Assembly (NCBI GenBank): GCA_027943335.1
Contig: BSBK01000764.1
Location: 248,001-312,000 of the forward strand
DNA: 64,000 bases
Source of the DNA: Chamaecyparis obtusa
Taxonomy: Eukaryota > Streptophyta > Pinopsida > Cupressales > Cupressaceae
Direction of reading: 5' to 3'
Shown piece by piece: positions 1 through 12,268 of this stretch (position 1 is the first letter of the stretch; each line of letters opens with the position of its first letter). The position numbers and the translations under genes were made by a program. A model generated the notes under the pieces. The model was not told where the DNA came from, did not search any database, and saw only the letters and a list, made by a program, of their open reading frames with translations.

Positions 1-1844
1 TCTTTCAAATATTCTGGTTTGTGTTTACAACTGCATGCTCACAAGTGTTAGTTTATTTCAGTATTGTATACGATTCAGAAACCCAAAAATTTGCAGATAT
101 CAGTATTGGGTATGCCTAGGATACCACCTGGGAGCTTGAGTTCCCTGTGGGTCCTTCCTTCGGTGAATATGAATGCAGTGACTTCTTTGATTGATAATAT
201 GCACTAAATGTCTGAATTTTCCTACCTCAATGTGGAGCTCATGTAGGGTAACTCAGATCCAGCTCCTACTAATGTATAAAACCCACCAAGAACCTGAAAC
301 TGGACATTTGATACCTTCAGGCTTCAAATATGCTTTCATGAAGAAATAATGATATTTGTTTACAAAAACACTGTAGCGGCCTTGTAGAGGCATTGTAGTA
401 AACTTCAAAGCTTCCACAAATCAGTGCAATTGTGATACTCAGATAGAATCACCCAATATGTGGATTTTAAGAGGGTTTTTGCCCTCTCAAACCCAAAACA
501 CACCAATACTTTTCATCCTTGGATGCCCTAGAATCTAGATTGAACAAACTGCTCAAATTTGAATATTGGATGCAAAGTGTAAACTTGAATGATAATCAAA
601 TGAAGACAGGCATCTCCTTGAAATACCTTTTCGAATTGGACCCTTGAGTCCAGAATTTCCCTCAAAGTATTTAAAATTGCTTTTCATTTTTTTATATTTT
701 TTTAATTTTTAAAAAGACTTTTATGTTGTATTGGTGTTTAAAAACACATTTTATTTTACTTATAAAACAATTATTAAGTTGCCCTTAAAACTAGAGATTG
801 TCGACCCCACTTATACCAATATTAATTATCTTATTCCAAAAAAGGGAACAAAACAGCATTGTTAACCATCCTCCAAACACAAGGGCTCAAGAAATAGATC
901 ATAGAAGAATTCAACATAGAGTGAACTTTGTCGTTAGTACTTCATAACCTCTAGAAGCTATGTGCATCTTGAGAGAGTATGCAGCAGATATTTGATTCAG
1001 TTCACATATATGCTAACTATACTATCAAAAAAAATTAATTATTACCTCCACATTCAACACAATCCCAGCATCCATGATCGAGCTCATATAGCCTTCTGCA
1101 CAAGGTACCTGTTACTGATAAAATGTCAAAATTCATTCTTCTAAAACTAAAATGAATTCCTCCCCAACCTAGATATACATAATATTACCAGAAACAACAG
1201 ATTGGTAAAAATGCTGATAGAGAATATCCAAAATCAGCTCATCCACTTAGAGATCTATTAAGTCTATCAACAAGGCTAAACTCCCTTGAGATAGCTTTCC
1301 ACAATATGGATTCTAATTTTATATGGCTTCACATTATAATGATAATTTTTTAATTGAGGTAAATGCTTTGACATCTAAATAAAAACCAAAGAGATTTCTA
1401 TGCTCAATATATGCCCTGAAAAGAACAAGACTTCTTGTGCTAGGAAACAACTCTCAATGAATTATTCTGAGAAAGTTACAAAGATCAATCTCAAATGAAG
1501 ATGTGGAGTAGAACAATGGATAATTTTCTATATTATAAGATTACAATAATACCCAAGTTCAGTTTTAGTTGACCTTGCTCATACAACACAACGCAAATTG
1601 CTATTCTACTTTTATGTATATTGTTCAATCACTAAGAAAAAAACATAATTTATTTATAGATGAAACAAGAAAAAAAGTTAAGGATGGTATTAACAGATGC
1701 ATACAATGCATCGATGCACTGAATGTGAAGGTAAAGATACTGTACATTTTGAAAGGTATGTGAGCAAGGTATAGATGCATTGAATGTGATGGTAATGAAT
1801 CTAATGATAATACACCCTTGTTAGGCATTTGATCTACAAGTTTC
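1..1844. other. Unassigned AT-rich sequence, probably intronic
   Basis: No coding signal, tandem repeat or transposon end was recognised. Short open frames occur at the density expected by chance. The stretch lies downstream of the last visible glycyl-tRNA synthetase exon, so it is probably part of the next intron. A small local repetition of GATGCAT and GAATGTGA words occurs at 1695-1795. Confidence 0.5.
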
Positions 1845-2855
1845 TGTAATATTCCCTTCCTAGGCACTTCCTATCTTTAGCAGGATTAGCCTATCAGCAG
1901 AGTTCCCATAGGCTAATACATTGTACAGGGAACCCATCCAGAGACTGGTGAGCCTTGTAGGGGGTCGTTTGTGGCATTTTAGGGGATCAGAGCCAACTTC
2001 CTATATTTTCAGGAGGTATTGCAATTTTTAGACATCACCAGTGGTCCACAAGTTCAGCATCCAGTATCAGTTTCAGTGATCAGGAAAATATTATGAATAA
2101 ATATTTAAATATTAAAGTTACTATAAAGTTAACTTTAATGTTTAATTTAAATAAATTAAAGTTACTTAATTATAAAGTGACTTTATAATTAAATAATAAA
2201 GCGACTTTATAAAGTCACTTAAATAATTCCCCTAGGTGGACACTCTTGAGGAGCTAATAAAATTGTTTTTAAAAAATAAAAGTACTCAGAATTTTATTGA
2301 TTAAAATTGCCAAATACCCTAAAGGTGGTGTTGGGTTTCAAGGAAGAAGATTAAAAGCAATTTAGGCACCCATTTGGAGACTGTTCAGAAAAAAACATTT
2401 TGGAAGAGAAGAACAGAGAAGGGTTTGCAAGTTTTAAGAACAGTATTTGCACGTATAGAAGATCACCCAAGAATACTTTGCTGAAGGCTCCATTCAAGAT
2501 TTTGTTGGTGCATCAATCGATACATTTTGATATTGATCTGACAGAGATTTGCCAAGCACTTCATAGCAGGTTTTCATAGTGGATTTATCAGTAAATCTGG
2601 GCAGTTTATTGTTGGTTCTTACTAGCCGCACCATATCTAGACAGGTCATACCATTCTTGCCTGCAAGGTAATTGTCCCAAGGAGTGATGTGGGTTTTCAG
2701 GGCAGGTTCAGATCAGATTTCCACAACAAAATCAGAACATATAGTTCCATCAGCAATAATCCTTTTCACAAACAATCTATCAACCTCCAGTTGGGCATTT
2801 GGATTTACATTGCCTGGCAACCCTAGGCATTAGGAGAAATTAAGGTTATTATTGC
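1845..2855 (+). repeat. Probable diverged solo LTR of family A
   Basis: It starts TGTAATATTCCC, then TTTAGCAGGATTAGCCTAT at roughly the offset where the 30063 LTR has GATTAGCCTAT, and a repeated GACTTTATAA tract follows. It ends near GGTTATTATTGCA, like the family A end GGGGTTATTACA. TTTC occurs on both sides (1841-1844 and 2856-2859), but a full 5-bp duplication is not intact. Orientation and family are inferred from these landmarks; the middle is too diverged to follow by eye. Confidence 0.5.
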
Positions 2856-4404
2856 ATTTCCAGAACTATGAGATCTTGATTTCTGCTGTTCAAAGAATGA
2901 TATCAGATCTTCTGTTATCATATGCTGATGAATATTTACTGGCATCAGGTGTTGGAAATAGGGTATGTTCAGAAATACATTTATTGCAATTGAAAAAACC
3001 TACATTTGTTAAGTTATTTATTAGTTAGCATTCAGAAATGTTCCTTGTTATATTCCTGCATTTATTTCAACATATGAAAAACCACTAAAAAATCGAAAAT
3101 TGCAAAAACACAAAAAGTTCAGAAAAAACAAAACCTTCCATAAAAATATCCAGAACAGGGAGGGATATTTCATTTCAGTTACCAATCAGAGTGTGCACAC
3201 TAATGACGTCAAGCCTCAGAAAACTCCATTTACTTAATGTTTGAAAGAATATGCAGTATGAGTATACAGGAAAATCTGTATTTAACGAGACTCTGAATCA
3301 ATCATGAAACAAAGACATCACTAATTTTGATTATAATGATGTTTTTTGTTTGACAACTTAAGATATGCAGTGTATAATATTTTCTACTCAAATTTGAGTA
3401 CAAAAAAAGGTGAAATAAGTAGGATGCAATTCATTAACTTGATGATTTTTATATTAAATGCTTCAAAATCCTCGCTCACTTCAAGACTGTGGCTCAAAAT
3501 ACTTTAGAAAGGCATGTATATTCATTTTACTAAAAATCTAGAATCCATATGATCAAAAGAATAGATTTAAAACTCACAAAGTGCTAGGGTATTTTTTCTG
3601 CACTGTGTTACTTGACCTCAAACTGCCTGATTTGCATGGCCATGTTTCTTGGGTCCATAGTCTAGAATTGATGTCAGTACTTGAGAGGACACAATTTGGA
3701 CTCCTCAAATGCAGTAAAAATGTGAAAGTTCTTCCTTTTTAAGAAATCTGACCCATGCAAACATATTTGTGCAATTTTAAAAGTTTTTCAGCTGCATTTG
3801 AAAAATGGGATGCACCATGAAGGTGGACATGTTATCTTGACGACCCTTTTTGGGCTTGGCAACAAAGGCTCTGCCACCAGATCGCAACATGTGTTACAAC
3901 AAGATATGCACCAAAGGTGCTCCACCTCAACCCCACTAGGGGCTCTTACCCAAAACCTGTACTATATTTTCAAAAGCAAAAAAGAGATTTTTTTAGCCCA
4001 TGTTTTCCACATGAAATTTATAAAACATTAATACGGAGACATTATCTATAATTATATAACACTATGATGTGAATTGAACCTTTTTTTGTATATCTATAAA
4101 TGAAGGAAAAACTACCTATGACCTCTAGAAATTCAGTTTTTGCATGTTTATTATTATTTTACAAATTCATGTTTTTTACTGTATTTTGCCAAAAATAATA
4201 ATAAATTTAAGCAATAATGAAATTTTAGTTTTTTTTTTAGTTGTCTAGTTTTTGCGAAGTTGCCGAGTCTGATTTTCTTAACTTTGATCAAAAGAATTCA
4301 GCCTTAGATCAATTTATAAATGTTAAAAATTTATTACCATTCTAAAAAAAAGATTATCTAATAGACATTTCATTGTCTCATAAAGTAAAAATTGAAATCA
4401 TTAC
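2856..4404. other. Unassigned AT-rich sequence
   Basis: Nothing was recognised apart from a less AT-rich segment at about 3790-3960. That segment shares short words with 44090-44160 (GGCACC, CCCTTTTTGGCTT) and may be an old repeat fragment. No exon of the glycyl-tRNA synthetase was found here on the minus strand. Confidence 0.4.
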
Positions 4405-4453
4405 CTCAATAACAGGTGATGAAGACATTCGAAGACCATGTGATAACCGTCCA
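4405..4453 (-). CDS. EDD1: Exon of organellar glycyl-tRNA synthetase, 49 nt
   Basis: The acceptor TTTAG ends at 4454, then 1 nt plus 16 codons, then a GTAATG donor from 4404. The peptide GRLSHGLRMSSSPVIE fits the GlyRS beta segment after the AGI motif, where bacteria have a short R-RGHRF stretch. The phase (1 nt completing AG from the previous exon) selects it over a nearby competing candidate at 4747-4788. The next exon downstream was not found in 1-4404 and probably lies left of the window. Confidence 0.85.
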
Positions 4454-5675
4454 CTAAACATCAAGAGGAAAGAGATTATTATATTTTTATGATTAAGAGT
4501 AGCAGATATTCATTAAAACGCCAAAGCTTCTGTGCTTTACTGTGTGAGGATGTTAGGCACAGATGCAAATTACAATAAAATAACTACTAAAGAATGTTTC
4601 AGTACATCTACTTTAATATTAAAGAAACATATTTTTGCCTGAAATACTTGTACTACTATTTCTTTGGCAAGGTCATACAAAAAAAGTAATTGTACACATA
4701 TAGTGAACCTGAAATGAAACTAGTAATTATATTGACAAGTGACAACGGTGAGATTCTACTAGATGTAGAGCTCCTAATGTTGTTTTCTCTACAATAGCAA
4801 TATTTACAACACATTTTCCAAAACACTTCAATTGACTTTAGAACTAGCACTTAGATCATAATCAGAAAAGTTGTATATTACATTACTTAGAGTATTCCTA
4901 TAAGAATTTTAAGACAATTCTACAATAAGCAAATAGAGACGCACACCATTATACTTTCAAGTCAAAAAAACACTTTTGAAACAAAAGAAAAAATCTACAA
5001 AAGGATAAGAAATGTTTGTAGCTACATTTTGCCAGAAATGGTTGACCTATAGAAGGTGTTAATAGATGTTCCCAAGGAAGCGGTCAATTTGCAAGGCAAT
5101 CAAGCTAAAAATTGGTTTTTTCATAGTTTCGTGAAGTTTTGAAATATTGCAGTGGGGACATGGGCACCAAGGACCTTGATTTGCAGACAACCATTGGTAG
5201 GACTTTGGGGAGGAGCCCATAGTCGAGTCAGGAGTAGTGTCCCTTGTGGGGATCTAGGGGACAAGACTCCAAATAGGGTCAAGGGGTAGTACTATTTTCA
5301 TAATTTTATCACTATATTTTCTCCAACATCAAATCCTCACTATTTGTAACCAAAGGAAGTTGCACCTAGTTTTTTGTTTGTATTAAAAAAAGAACCTAAG
5401 TCTAAAATCGCACTGATCATGCGAAGACAAATGGAAGAAGATGAAGGACTGCAGACGCTATATTGTTTCTCGATTAGCTACAAGTTATGATCTGGACAAG
5501 TAAACCACACCTCTTTTACAATTGGTGGTGTACAGTTCTCAAAGAAGTTCACTAAAAATGGCTCATAAATTCCTAATACCCTCCAATAAAAGCTTCTCCA
5601 AAATTATTTTGATCATGCAAAAACATTCATAGTTACAGTTCAAAACTAATAACTGCTCCAGAAACGAATGCTCAC
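4454..5675 (-). other. EDD1: 1.2-kb intron, no recognised element
   Basis: This is a phase 2 intron between exons 5676-5758 and 4405-4453. It contains only unique-looking AT-rich sequence. The segment 5140-5300 is less AT-rich and has a GGGGACATG start, but I cannot assign it to a repeat. Confidence 0.7.
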
Positions 5676-5758
5676 CTCAAGATGCCTGCATAGGTAAATG
5701 GAACCACTACATCACCATGCAAAGCTAGAATCCATCTTATTGGTCTGCTAAAATAAGT
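5676..5758 (-). CDS. EDD1: Exon of organellar glycyl-tRNA synthetase, 27 codons plus 2 nt
   Basis: The acceptor TTGTAG ends at 5759, 83 nt are open, and a GTGAGC donor starts at 5675. The peptide contains YFSRPIRWILALHGDVVVP, the plant counterpart of the bacterial FVRPVHTVTLLLGDKVIP block in the GlyRS beta subunit. It ends with AG in phase 2; the first base of the next exon (4453) completes a Ser codon. The conserved RP and GD residues and the clean splice sites give no sign of pseudogene decay. Confidence 0.93.
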
Positions 5759-5902
5759 CTACAAACAACGAACTGACAAAAATTGAATCAAAGTGCTTCC
5801 ACATAGAAAAACACATAGATCTTTGATACCAACAAACAAATAAAGCATCGTTGATAGAAATCAAAAATTACAGTCAACCATAGTTTCACTACAAGCACTT
5901 AC

Positions 5903-5974
5903 CTTAGTATTCCACTGCATTGACTTTGGGAATGACAATCCTGATAAAATAGCAGGAATATCTTCAGCTAGAAC
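5903..5974 (-). CDS. EDD1: Exon of organellar glycyl-tRNA synthetase, 24 codons
   Basis: On the minus strand a TACAG acceptor ends at 5975. A 72-nt phase 0-0 exon follows, then a perfect GTAAGT donor from 5902. The peptide includes EDIPAILSGLSFPKSMQW. This is the plant form of the GlyS motif around LPIPKLMRW, which precedes the FVRPVH segment. The following intron is only 144 bp, so this exon and the next form a compact pair inside a gene whose other introns reach tens of kilobases. This is one of the two clearest exons for identifying the gene. Confidence 0.92.
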
Positions 5975-7690
5975 CTGTACCAGGTAAATTAGTGTGATCT
6001 ATCAAGATTGTTTTTCGTTGCTTGAAAAAAAAAGCCTCTTGAAACAAAGACAATTCTTAGTTTTTGTTTTTGTTTTTGATAGGCAAAGGCCGAAGCCAAA
6101 ACAAAGACAATTCTTTTATTAATTGATTAATCATCTATTTAAATCCAAGTTTCAACATCCAAATTCATGCAAGATAAGATTTGTAACAAATACGTTGTTA
6201 AGAAAACAACTAAATAAATTAGCAACATTCAAACAAGTTTTTGCCACAGACTCACCAAGTTTTTGCAAAGAACTCAGCCAGTTACCGCCAAAACCTCAGA
6301 AAGTCAAACTCATGAGTGTTTGGCGGGAAAACTCGGCTAGTAATTGTTGACTTGGTGAGTATTTCATCTATTGTTCAACTTCAAACTACTCTATTGATAG
6401 CTTATATTACATTGAAATTATATCCTAGAAGGTAGCCAGGAAATCCTAACAACTACCTCCATTAAACCAAAGTGTTTTTGTAAGGGAATCTATTTCCCTC
6501 AATATTATTGCATCCACATCCACATCCACATCCATCATATCATAGTGTTGTTACAATGGAAATTATCACCTTTAATTCCCAACAAAGATGGCCACCAATA
6601 GATTTTTTTTTTAAATTCTCAAGCAGTTGACACAAAACATGGAGCAAATCCAAAAGAGTATTGCTTTGATTTCCAAGAGTTTCGTATATGCAATTTGTAA
6701 AAGCAAGCTCTTATTTGTAGACCTATGTAACAATTTTGCATGTCACTCTTACAAACACATTTTGATCTTCCTTCACTCCATGCTCATTGCTTCATTGAGG
6801 AATCCTTGACTGAAGTTAGATGTCATGATTCAAGAGATTTTAAGTTTTTGACCACCTTTGGCTTACCCTCTATATGCTTTCACTTTTGAGCATTTGTATT
6901 TAGTTACTTTTGTTGCCTAGGATCCTCCTACCCTAGCAGCATTTTAAATTGTTTCCTTTGAGACAACATAAAATAGAACAATATTAGACGATGAACCTCT
7001 TAAAATCATAAGGGAAACTCCCTCGAAATCGTAGACCCTAAGATATGAACAAAATACACCAATAGTTGCATCGTGTGGTGGCTACGTTGTGGTGTTGTTG
7101 TTCTCACCAAGGTTCAAACCTCACTGGACTGGTATTATTGAATGTTTAAATGGGGATGAGGTCCCCCATTTGTGACATCATTAGTTCGTAGCTCTGGGTC
7201 AAAAGTGTTTACCACTTTACAAAAAAAATATGAACAAAATACACCATTATCAACACTATACAATATTATTTAGGGAGTTTTACATAAATGATACAACTTA
7301 CATAAAAGCCAACCCTATCCTTTTTCTTGAGGAATGAGCACATGACCTTAAAAACACCAAACAAGAAACAAAAAATACATCTCACAAGAGAGGTTTTATA
7401 TTTTAATATTTGTGACTAAATGAAATAACTAAAATCAAAAAGTCCAAATATATAAGAAAAGGAAAACAAGCTAATTTTGACACACATCAAAAATACAAGA
7501 TTTCCTAAATTGAATAACTTAGATGCATAAAAAGATACAATTAGGATTAATCATATTTTTAATATAAAACCTAAGGGTTATCCTTGCATTCTACCAACAA
7601 AATCCAACACCCTAATACATAAAGATCAAATTCAATAGTTAAATGACGAATAATGTAGCATAACTCTTGTGCCCAAAGCATTCACTTATT
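5975..7690. other. Intron sequence with an ACTCR-rich repeat fragment
   Basis: This is mostly AT-rich intron DNA. At about 6245-6355 there are several ACTCA/ACTCGG words with GAGTTTTT-like neighbours, resembling the repeat at 57480-57940. An (ACATCC)n microsatellite sits at about 6509-6535. No coding was recognised. Confidence 0.4.
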
Positions 7691-7915
7691 GGTTACAAAG
7701 AACACACCTTTTGGGAGTTCCAATTATTGTAATTCCAATCACAATGATTGGTTTTTTAATGCTTGAAAAACATTAAAATAATCACACAAATCATTGAGAA
7801 ATTAGACTGTGGAAATGAACAAAGTATGCAACAATTTACACCTTGAAATTTGTTTTGCATTCCTTTGAAAGCATACAAAGAAACCTCCACAACTAATATA
7901 ACTCACGGCTGCATG
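7691..7915 (-). repeat. Fragment related to sequence next to the Copia PBS at 28.2 kb
   Basis: The order of words TCCAATCACAATGATT, CAACAATTTACACC, CATTCCTTTGAAAGC and ACTAATATAACTCAC resembles 28200-28345, beside the minus-strand Copia primer-binding site. It is probably an old LTR fragment of the same family. Recognition is by eye over about 150 bp only. Confidence 0.35.
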
Positions 7916-8040
7916 GCATTATTACACAATACCAAGTTATTTAACTTCTATCTTGCATCTATCTTCATATTATTCAACTAAAATAATCTAGAGTTAAATT
8001 GGAGTTGGCCAAGTACAACATAGAGGCTTTATGCGATACA

Positions 8041-9700
8041 TACTTTCTATCACAAGTTGCGGAATGAGCATCTCACGTTTCTTCAACACGACAAGCAAAT
8101 AGAAACTTTATGTCGGTTATACGCAGATTGAAAAAAATTGGGTTTCGAAGACAGAAGGGTTGTGAGAATTATTAACACCATTGGAAGAATGATACTCAAA
8201 CGCCTATTGCTATTCACGATGCCGTCTGTGATATCCTCTATTTTATCGAGGATTAATCTCAGTGCCATCTGTATATGAGAAGTTACACGGCTTTGTACTA
8301 TTTGCAAACCGGTTTCGAAGATCTACATTTGGATGAATTAAATTTGGTTATGAGATTTCATTATTCTTGGAATTTGATAAGTTTCTTTATGTCGGGTTTC
8401 TGGTGAAAGAATCCAACAGTGATATCGGGTTCTAAAGTTTTAATAAACGATAAGCAAGTATATGTTCTTGTTTATGTGTTTTGTGACAGTCCCGCCTGGA
8501 ACAGTGGACCGGTTTTATGTGATGGGGAAGTGAAGTTCAATGTTAAAGTTAGTTCTCGAATATATATATTGAAACAGTTTTCAAGGAACTGTTATACTAA
8601 GTCTTGGCAATGATGAACTGTTTATGCCGTGTTTGAAATGCTAGTTTTGAGCAACCATGGTTATCGCGATCGGTTACTAAGACTGTCCAAGCCGTGTGTT
8701 GACAGAGGGACCGAGTCTGGTTGAAGATCTTATGTTTCGTACCCGGTATTGGGAGATAGAAAAGATAACTAACATATACGTGTATATGTTCTGCAATCAT
8801 TTCCACTGAGACCCGAGAACTCTAAGTGCAGAGTTATGTGCATGCGTTGAAGAGTCTCATTCCTGCGAGAGTGTTTTGTATTCAAAGAGTCTCATCTTTT
8901 CGTAACCGCTGGTCTTCTAAGAGCCACTGCCTAGCATCTACGTGGCTTTTGAAGTCAGTCAAGACTATGAAGGATTACTGCCTAGTAACTGAAGAGACTC
9001 CCGGTTGCATTTTGGGCTCTTGGTTTTTTTCAGCGGAAGATATCTGGGTTTACGTTTTTTTTTGGTGTACAGGTTACTGGCGTCAAGTCTGTAGCGGATG
9101 ATGTTTTGTCTGTGTATACTATCTATAGGGCGTGACATTTTTGTATGAACAATTATTGTAAGAGTCTCTTCTTTTATCAAGCATATCTGAAACAGATTGT
9201 GACCTGTGTGTAGTTCATCATGAGTATTGTGTAGAGTATTTTGAATGAAAGACATAGATCAGTCTATGAGAAGTTTGTCTGAGTTTATATTATTGTAAAG
9301 ACGAAATAGTGTTGTTTCTATCAGAAATGGTAATCTTTATCAGCGTTGATGCTTTGTTTGTTCGCTGGCTGAAAGATGTCATTTATTTAAGTTCGGTTAT
9401 TTATTAAAAACTTTGCGTATTTGGGAGAATCTAAGGATTATTCAAGAGTCTGGTCATGTGTAGTATTTGGCAAGCCAAGAGTCTTGCCTTTTGAAGACTG
9501 TGAAGAGTCTTCACTGTCAGCTGTCAAAAGTTCCCATATTTCTTTTACTGCAGACACACTTGGAAAAGATCGGATGCATGATCATTGGATGCTAAGAGTA
9601 CTATAATGTTTTGATGTTTTTATTGTGATACATCACTCTCTATGATTGAAGTGAATATTATTTATCTTATGCGGAGAAAGAGATGTTTCTTCTAAGATGT
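8041..9700. other. Less AT-rich unassigned block with repeated AGAGTCT words
   Basis: Base composition changes from its left neighbour: fewer A/T runs and more CG dinucleotides. The words AAGAGTCT or AGAGACTC recur between about 8845 and 9510. No open frame looks like a known protein. It joins directly to the Copia 3' region on its right, so it may be internal or LTR sequence of that element, but this is inference. Confidence 0.35.
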
Positions 9701-9789
9701 ATTATTGGTTGGGATGATTGTCCTCAAATAGGAGAAAAAGGGGCCTACTCAAGTTGTTCTTAAGGACTGAATTGAGACATCAGTTTCTT

Positions 9790-9960
9790 CGAAAAGGAGA
9801 AATTAACATTCAGAGGGAGTCTGACAGTCCATTATAGACAACCTTGGGAAAGGAGGTCAAGAGGTTGATGCACGATATTGAGCTTCAGAGGGAGCAACTA
9901 AAGGTTCTGCATTTGTGGACATCTGAGAATCTTGATTCAGAGGGAGCTAACCATGTCAAG
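9790..9960 (+). promoter_or_regulatory. Repeated purine tract TTCAGAGGGAG, polypurine-tract-like
   Basis: TTCAGAGGGAG occurs three times, near 9811, 9875 and 9938. Repeated PPT-like motifs upstream of the 3' LTR are known from Sirevirus-type Copia elements. The Copia RNase H tail follows at 10040. Function as plus-strand primers is inference. Confidence 0.4.
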
Positions 9961-10033
9961 ATGGGTTCCTTAATGATCAACAGCTAGAGGACTACGATTC
10001 ATAGGATGGAGTTTCAGCATCAATGATGTATTA

Positions 10034-10378
10034 TTGTTGTATCTTATAGAGATTCCTTATCACTATGTAAGAGACATAGTAGAAAGGAAAGTGATTCAGT
10101 TGGAATATATTAGTACAAGAGATCAAACTGCAGACATTCTTACCAAATCCCTTCCCAAGGAGAAAGTTGATCATGACAGATCCAAGCATATTAAAATTCC
10201 TTACCATTATGTAAGAGATATGGTAGATAGGAATACTGTCAAGTTAAGATACATTTGTACTGCAAGTCAGACAACAGATATTCTTACCAAACCTCTCTCT
10301 CAAGTGAAGATAGATCACTTCAGAAAAGGACTTGAGCTGACGATCTCTGTGATAATGAAAAGACATTATATGAGATGA
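10034..10378 (+). pseudogene. Copia RNase H C-terminus, present as two tandem copies
   Basis: The segment encodes IPYHYVRDIVERKVIQLEYI followed by DQTADILTKSLP. It then repeats with IPYHYVRDMVDRNTVKLRYI followed by QTTDILTKPLSQ. Both are the last about 45 residues of the Ty1/Copia RNase H domain, normally single. The copies are about 140 bp apart and differ at many residues, so the duplication is old. The RT and catalytic RNase H core are missing upstream. Frame is open through both copies. Confidence 0.8.
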
Positions 10379-10416
10379 AGATCTCTGAGATAATGTTCTA
10401 CAACAGTAGGGAACTA

Positions 10417-10860
10417 CTGGCAGATCTGGATGAATTAAAGATCATATTGTGATATAGACATGTCAATGCCTATGAGTCACAATTTGGATAAAGGAAGAAT
10501 TTAATCATTCTCCGGATTTTATCCTGTGTACTGGCAGATCTTAATTCAGGATCATATTGTGATATAGGTTTGTCAGTGCCTATGAGTCACAATTTGGATA
10601 AAGGAAGATTTCAATCATTCTCCGGATTTTATCCTGTGTACTGGCAGATCTTAATTCAGGATCATATTGTGATATAGGCTTGTCAATGCCTATGAGTCAC
10701 AATTTGGATAAAGGAAGAATTTAACCATTCTCTGGATTTTATCCAGCATACTGGCAGATCTTAATTCAAGATCATATTGTGATATAGGCTTGTCAGTGCC
10801 TATGAGTCACAATTTGGATAGAGGAAGAATTTAATCATTCTCCGGATTTTATCCTGTGTA
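10417..10860 (+). repeat. 110-bp tandem repeat, about four copies
   Basis: CTGGCAGATC recurs at 10417, 10531, 10641 and 10751, giving periods of 114, 110 and 110 bp. Each unit carries CTTGTCAGTGCCTATGAGTC and ends TTTTATCCTGTGTA, with a few substitutions between copies. It lies between the Copia RNase H tail and the PPT at 11052, that is, in the 3' untranslated part of the element. Confidence 0.85.
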
Positions 10861-11051
10861 TTGCATCACATGTAATACTGTTATCACAAGTATTAGTGAT
10901 AATTCATATCACATGTTTAGCAATATGACAAAGTATCATGTGTACCATAATACTACATGCTTGGAAGAACTAGATAGATATAGAGTACAAATCTATGCTT
11001 AGTCATCGTAACGATGTTGCTAGATATGTTTCTCTTATTTATATTATCAAG

Positions 11052-11510
11052 TTAAGAGGGAGTGTTAAATTCTGATAACTTGATCATATTAATGTTCTGA
11101 TTTTTTAGATTAGACAGATCTAAAATGCATGTAATTTCCTTTATATATGGCCTCATGATAAATGCATCTCCCTAGAACAGATTGGCGATTTGCTAGGCAT
11201 ATTTATATGCCTTGTATTTGACTATTGTAGTTAATTGATAATTAACTATTAGTTAATGGACAAGGGCACCCATTTGTAGAGGAGTAGGTTGTTTCATGGA
11301 GGACCGACCTAGAAGGGGTTGTGTCTCATGAAAAGACAAGACCCTTGGTTAATATATAAGTAGGACATCCATCCTGTGTACATTTCTGAGAGGTGACGAC
11401 TTCTTAGACAATGAACACTTGTATTTGATGTTACAAGGTGACGATCTTGTAATGTTGATTCGTTATGGTAGACATTTTGATATGTCAGTGCACATACCAT
11501 AATAGGGCTA
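11052..11510 (+). mobile_element. Copia PPT and probable 3' LTR (first)
   Basis: The tract TTAAGAGGGAG at 11052-11062 is a canonical Copia polypurine tract followed directly by TGTTAAATTCTG, the expected LTR start. A TATA-like TTAATATATAAG lies near 11347. The right end is not sharply defined; a CA near 11500 is only a guess. Confidence 0.5.
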
Positions 11511-11773
11511 TATGTAAGGGGAATGTAATGTTCTCTAATTACTATATCCTTGTATCATGATCTGAGGTGATATGAAAATTGGGTATCACGTGTCAAGTGA
11601 TTCCTCATATCACATGTTAGGTGATATGTAAAACTGGGTATCACATATTAGGTGTTTCCTTATCTCACAAGTTATGTGATACTTACCATCATGTGTTATG
11701 TGATATTTGCCTTCACGAGATATGTGAGATTTCTTATTACAAGAAATGTGTTATATGATTTTATCTTCCCTAG

Positions 11774-12068
11774 CTAAGAGGGAGTGTTGATGTATGCAGC
11801 ATCGGTCAAATAAATAAAATTGATTATATAATTATTATGAGAATTGAATTATTATATATATGTGTATATATGAAAGTTAATCTTTTATTTATTCTTATAA
11901 TGATTATATAGTTAAATTAATAAATTAGATTAATGAATAGACATGTCCCATGAAGGGACATGTCTCTTCTTGTCTTTACCATGTATATATACATGAGATC
12001 GGTGCATTTGGAAAGTACATACTTTTAAGGCAGTGCAATTACATTTGCAGCAATCTGAAAACTTAACA
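11774..12068 (+). mobile_element. Second Copia PPT with short probable LTR
   Basis: CTAAGAGGGAG at 11774-11784 is followed by TGTTGATGTATGC. A TATA element (TATATATACATGAG) occurs near 11985, and a candidate terminus TTAACA at 12068 gives an LTR of about 284 bp. The preceding 250 bp is full of ATCACATGTTA-like words also found before the first PPT, so the two ends seem to derive from related elements. Confidence 0.45.
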
Positions 12069-12268
12069 CTTATCTCATGCAAGAGATGACTTCAAAGATA
12101 AGCCTGAATCATTAGTGCTTATCTGCACTTCCTTAGACTTAATTTACTAAATAAAAGATTTTCACTTTAACACTTAAGTGAGTCAAAAAATACAAAAAAA
12201 AAAACGAACTACTTGGATATTCACACTAATCATGTGCAAGAGTTCAAAATTGAGCTAAAAATATAACA

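Noticed and set aside
4747..4788. Candidate GlyRS exon (RENNIRSSTSSRIS) after an AG acceptor
   Set aside because: Phase fits, but the donor is weak and the peptide matches less well than the exon at 4405-4453, which has good sites and the expected GRLSHGLR segment.
10417..10860. Regularly spaced repeats considered as a CRISPR-like array
   Set aside because: Units are contiguous 110-bp tandem copies without unique spacers, in a plant retroelement.
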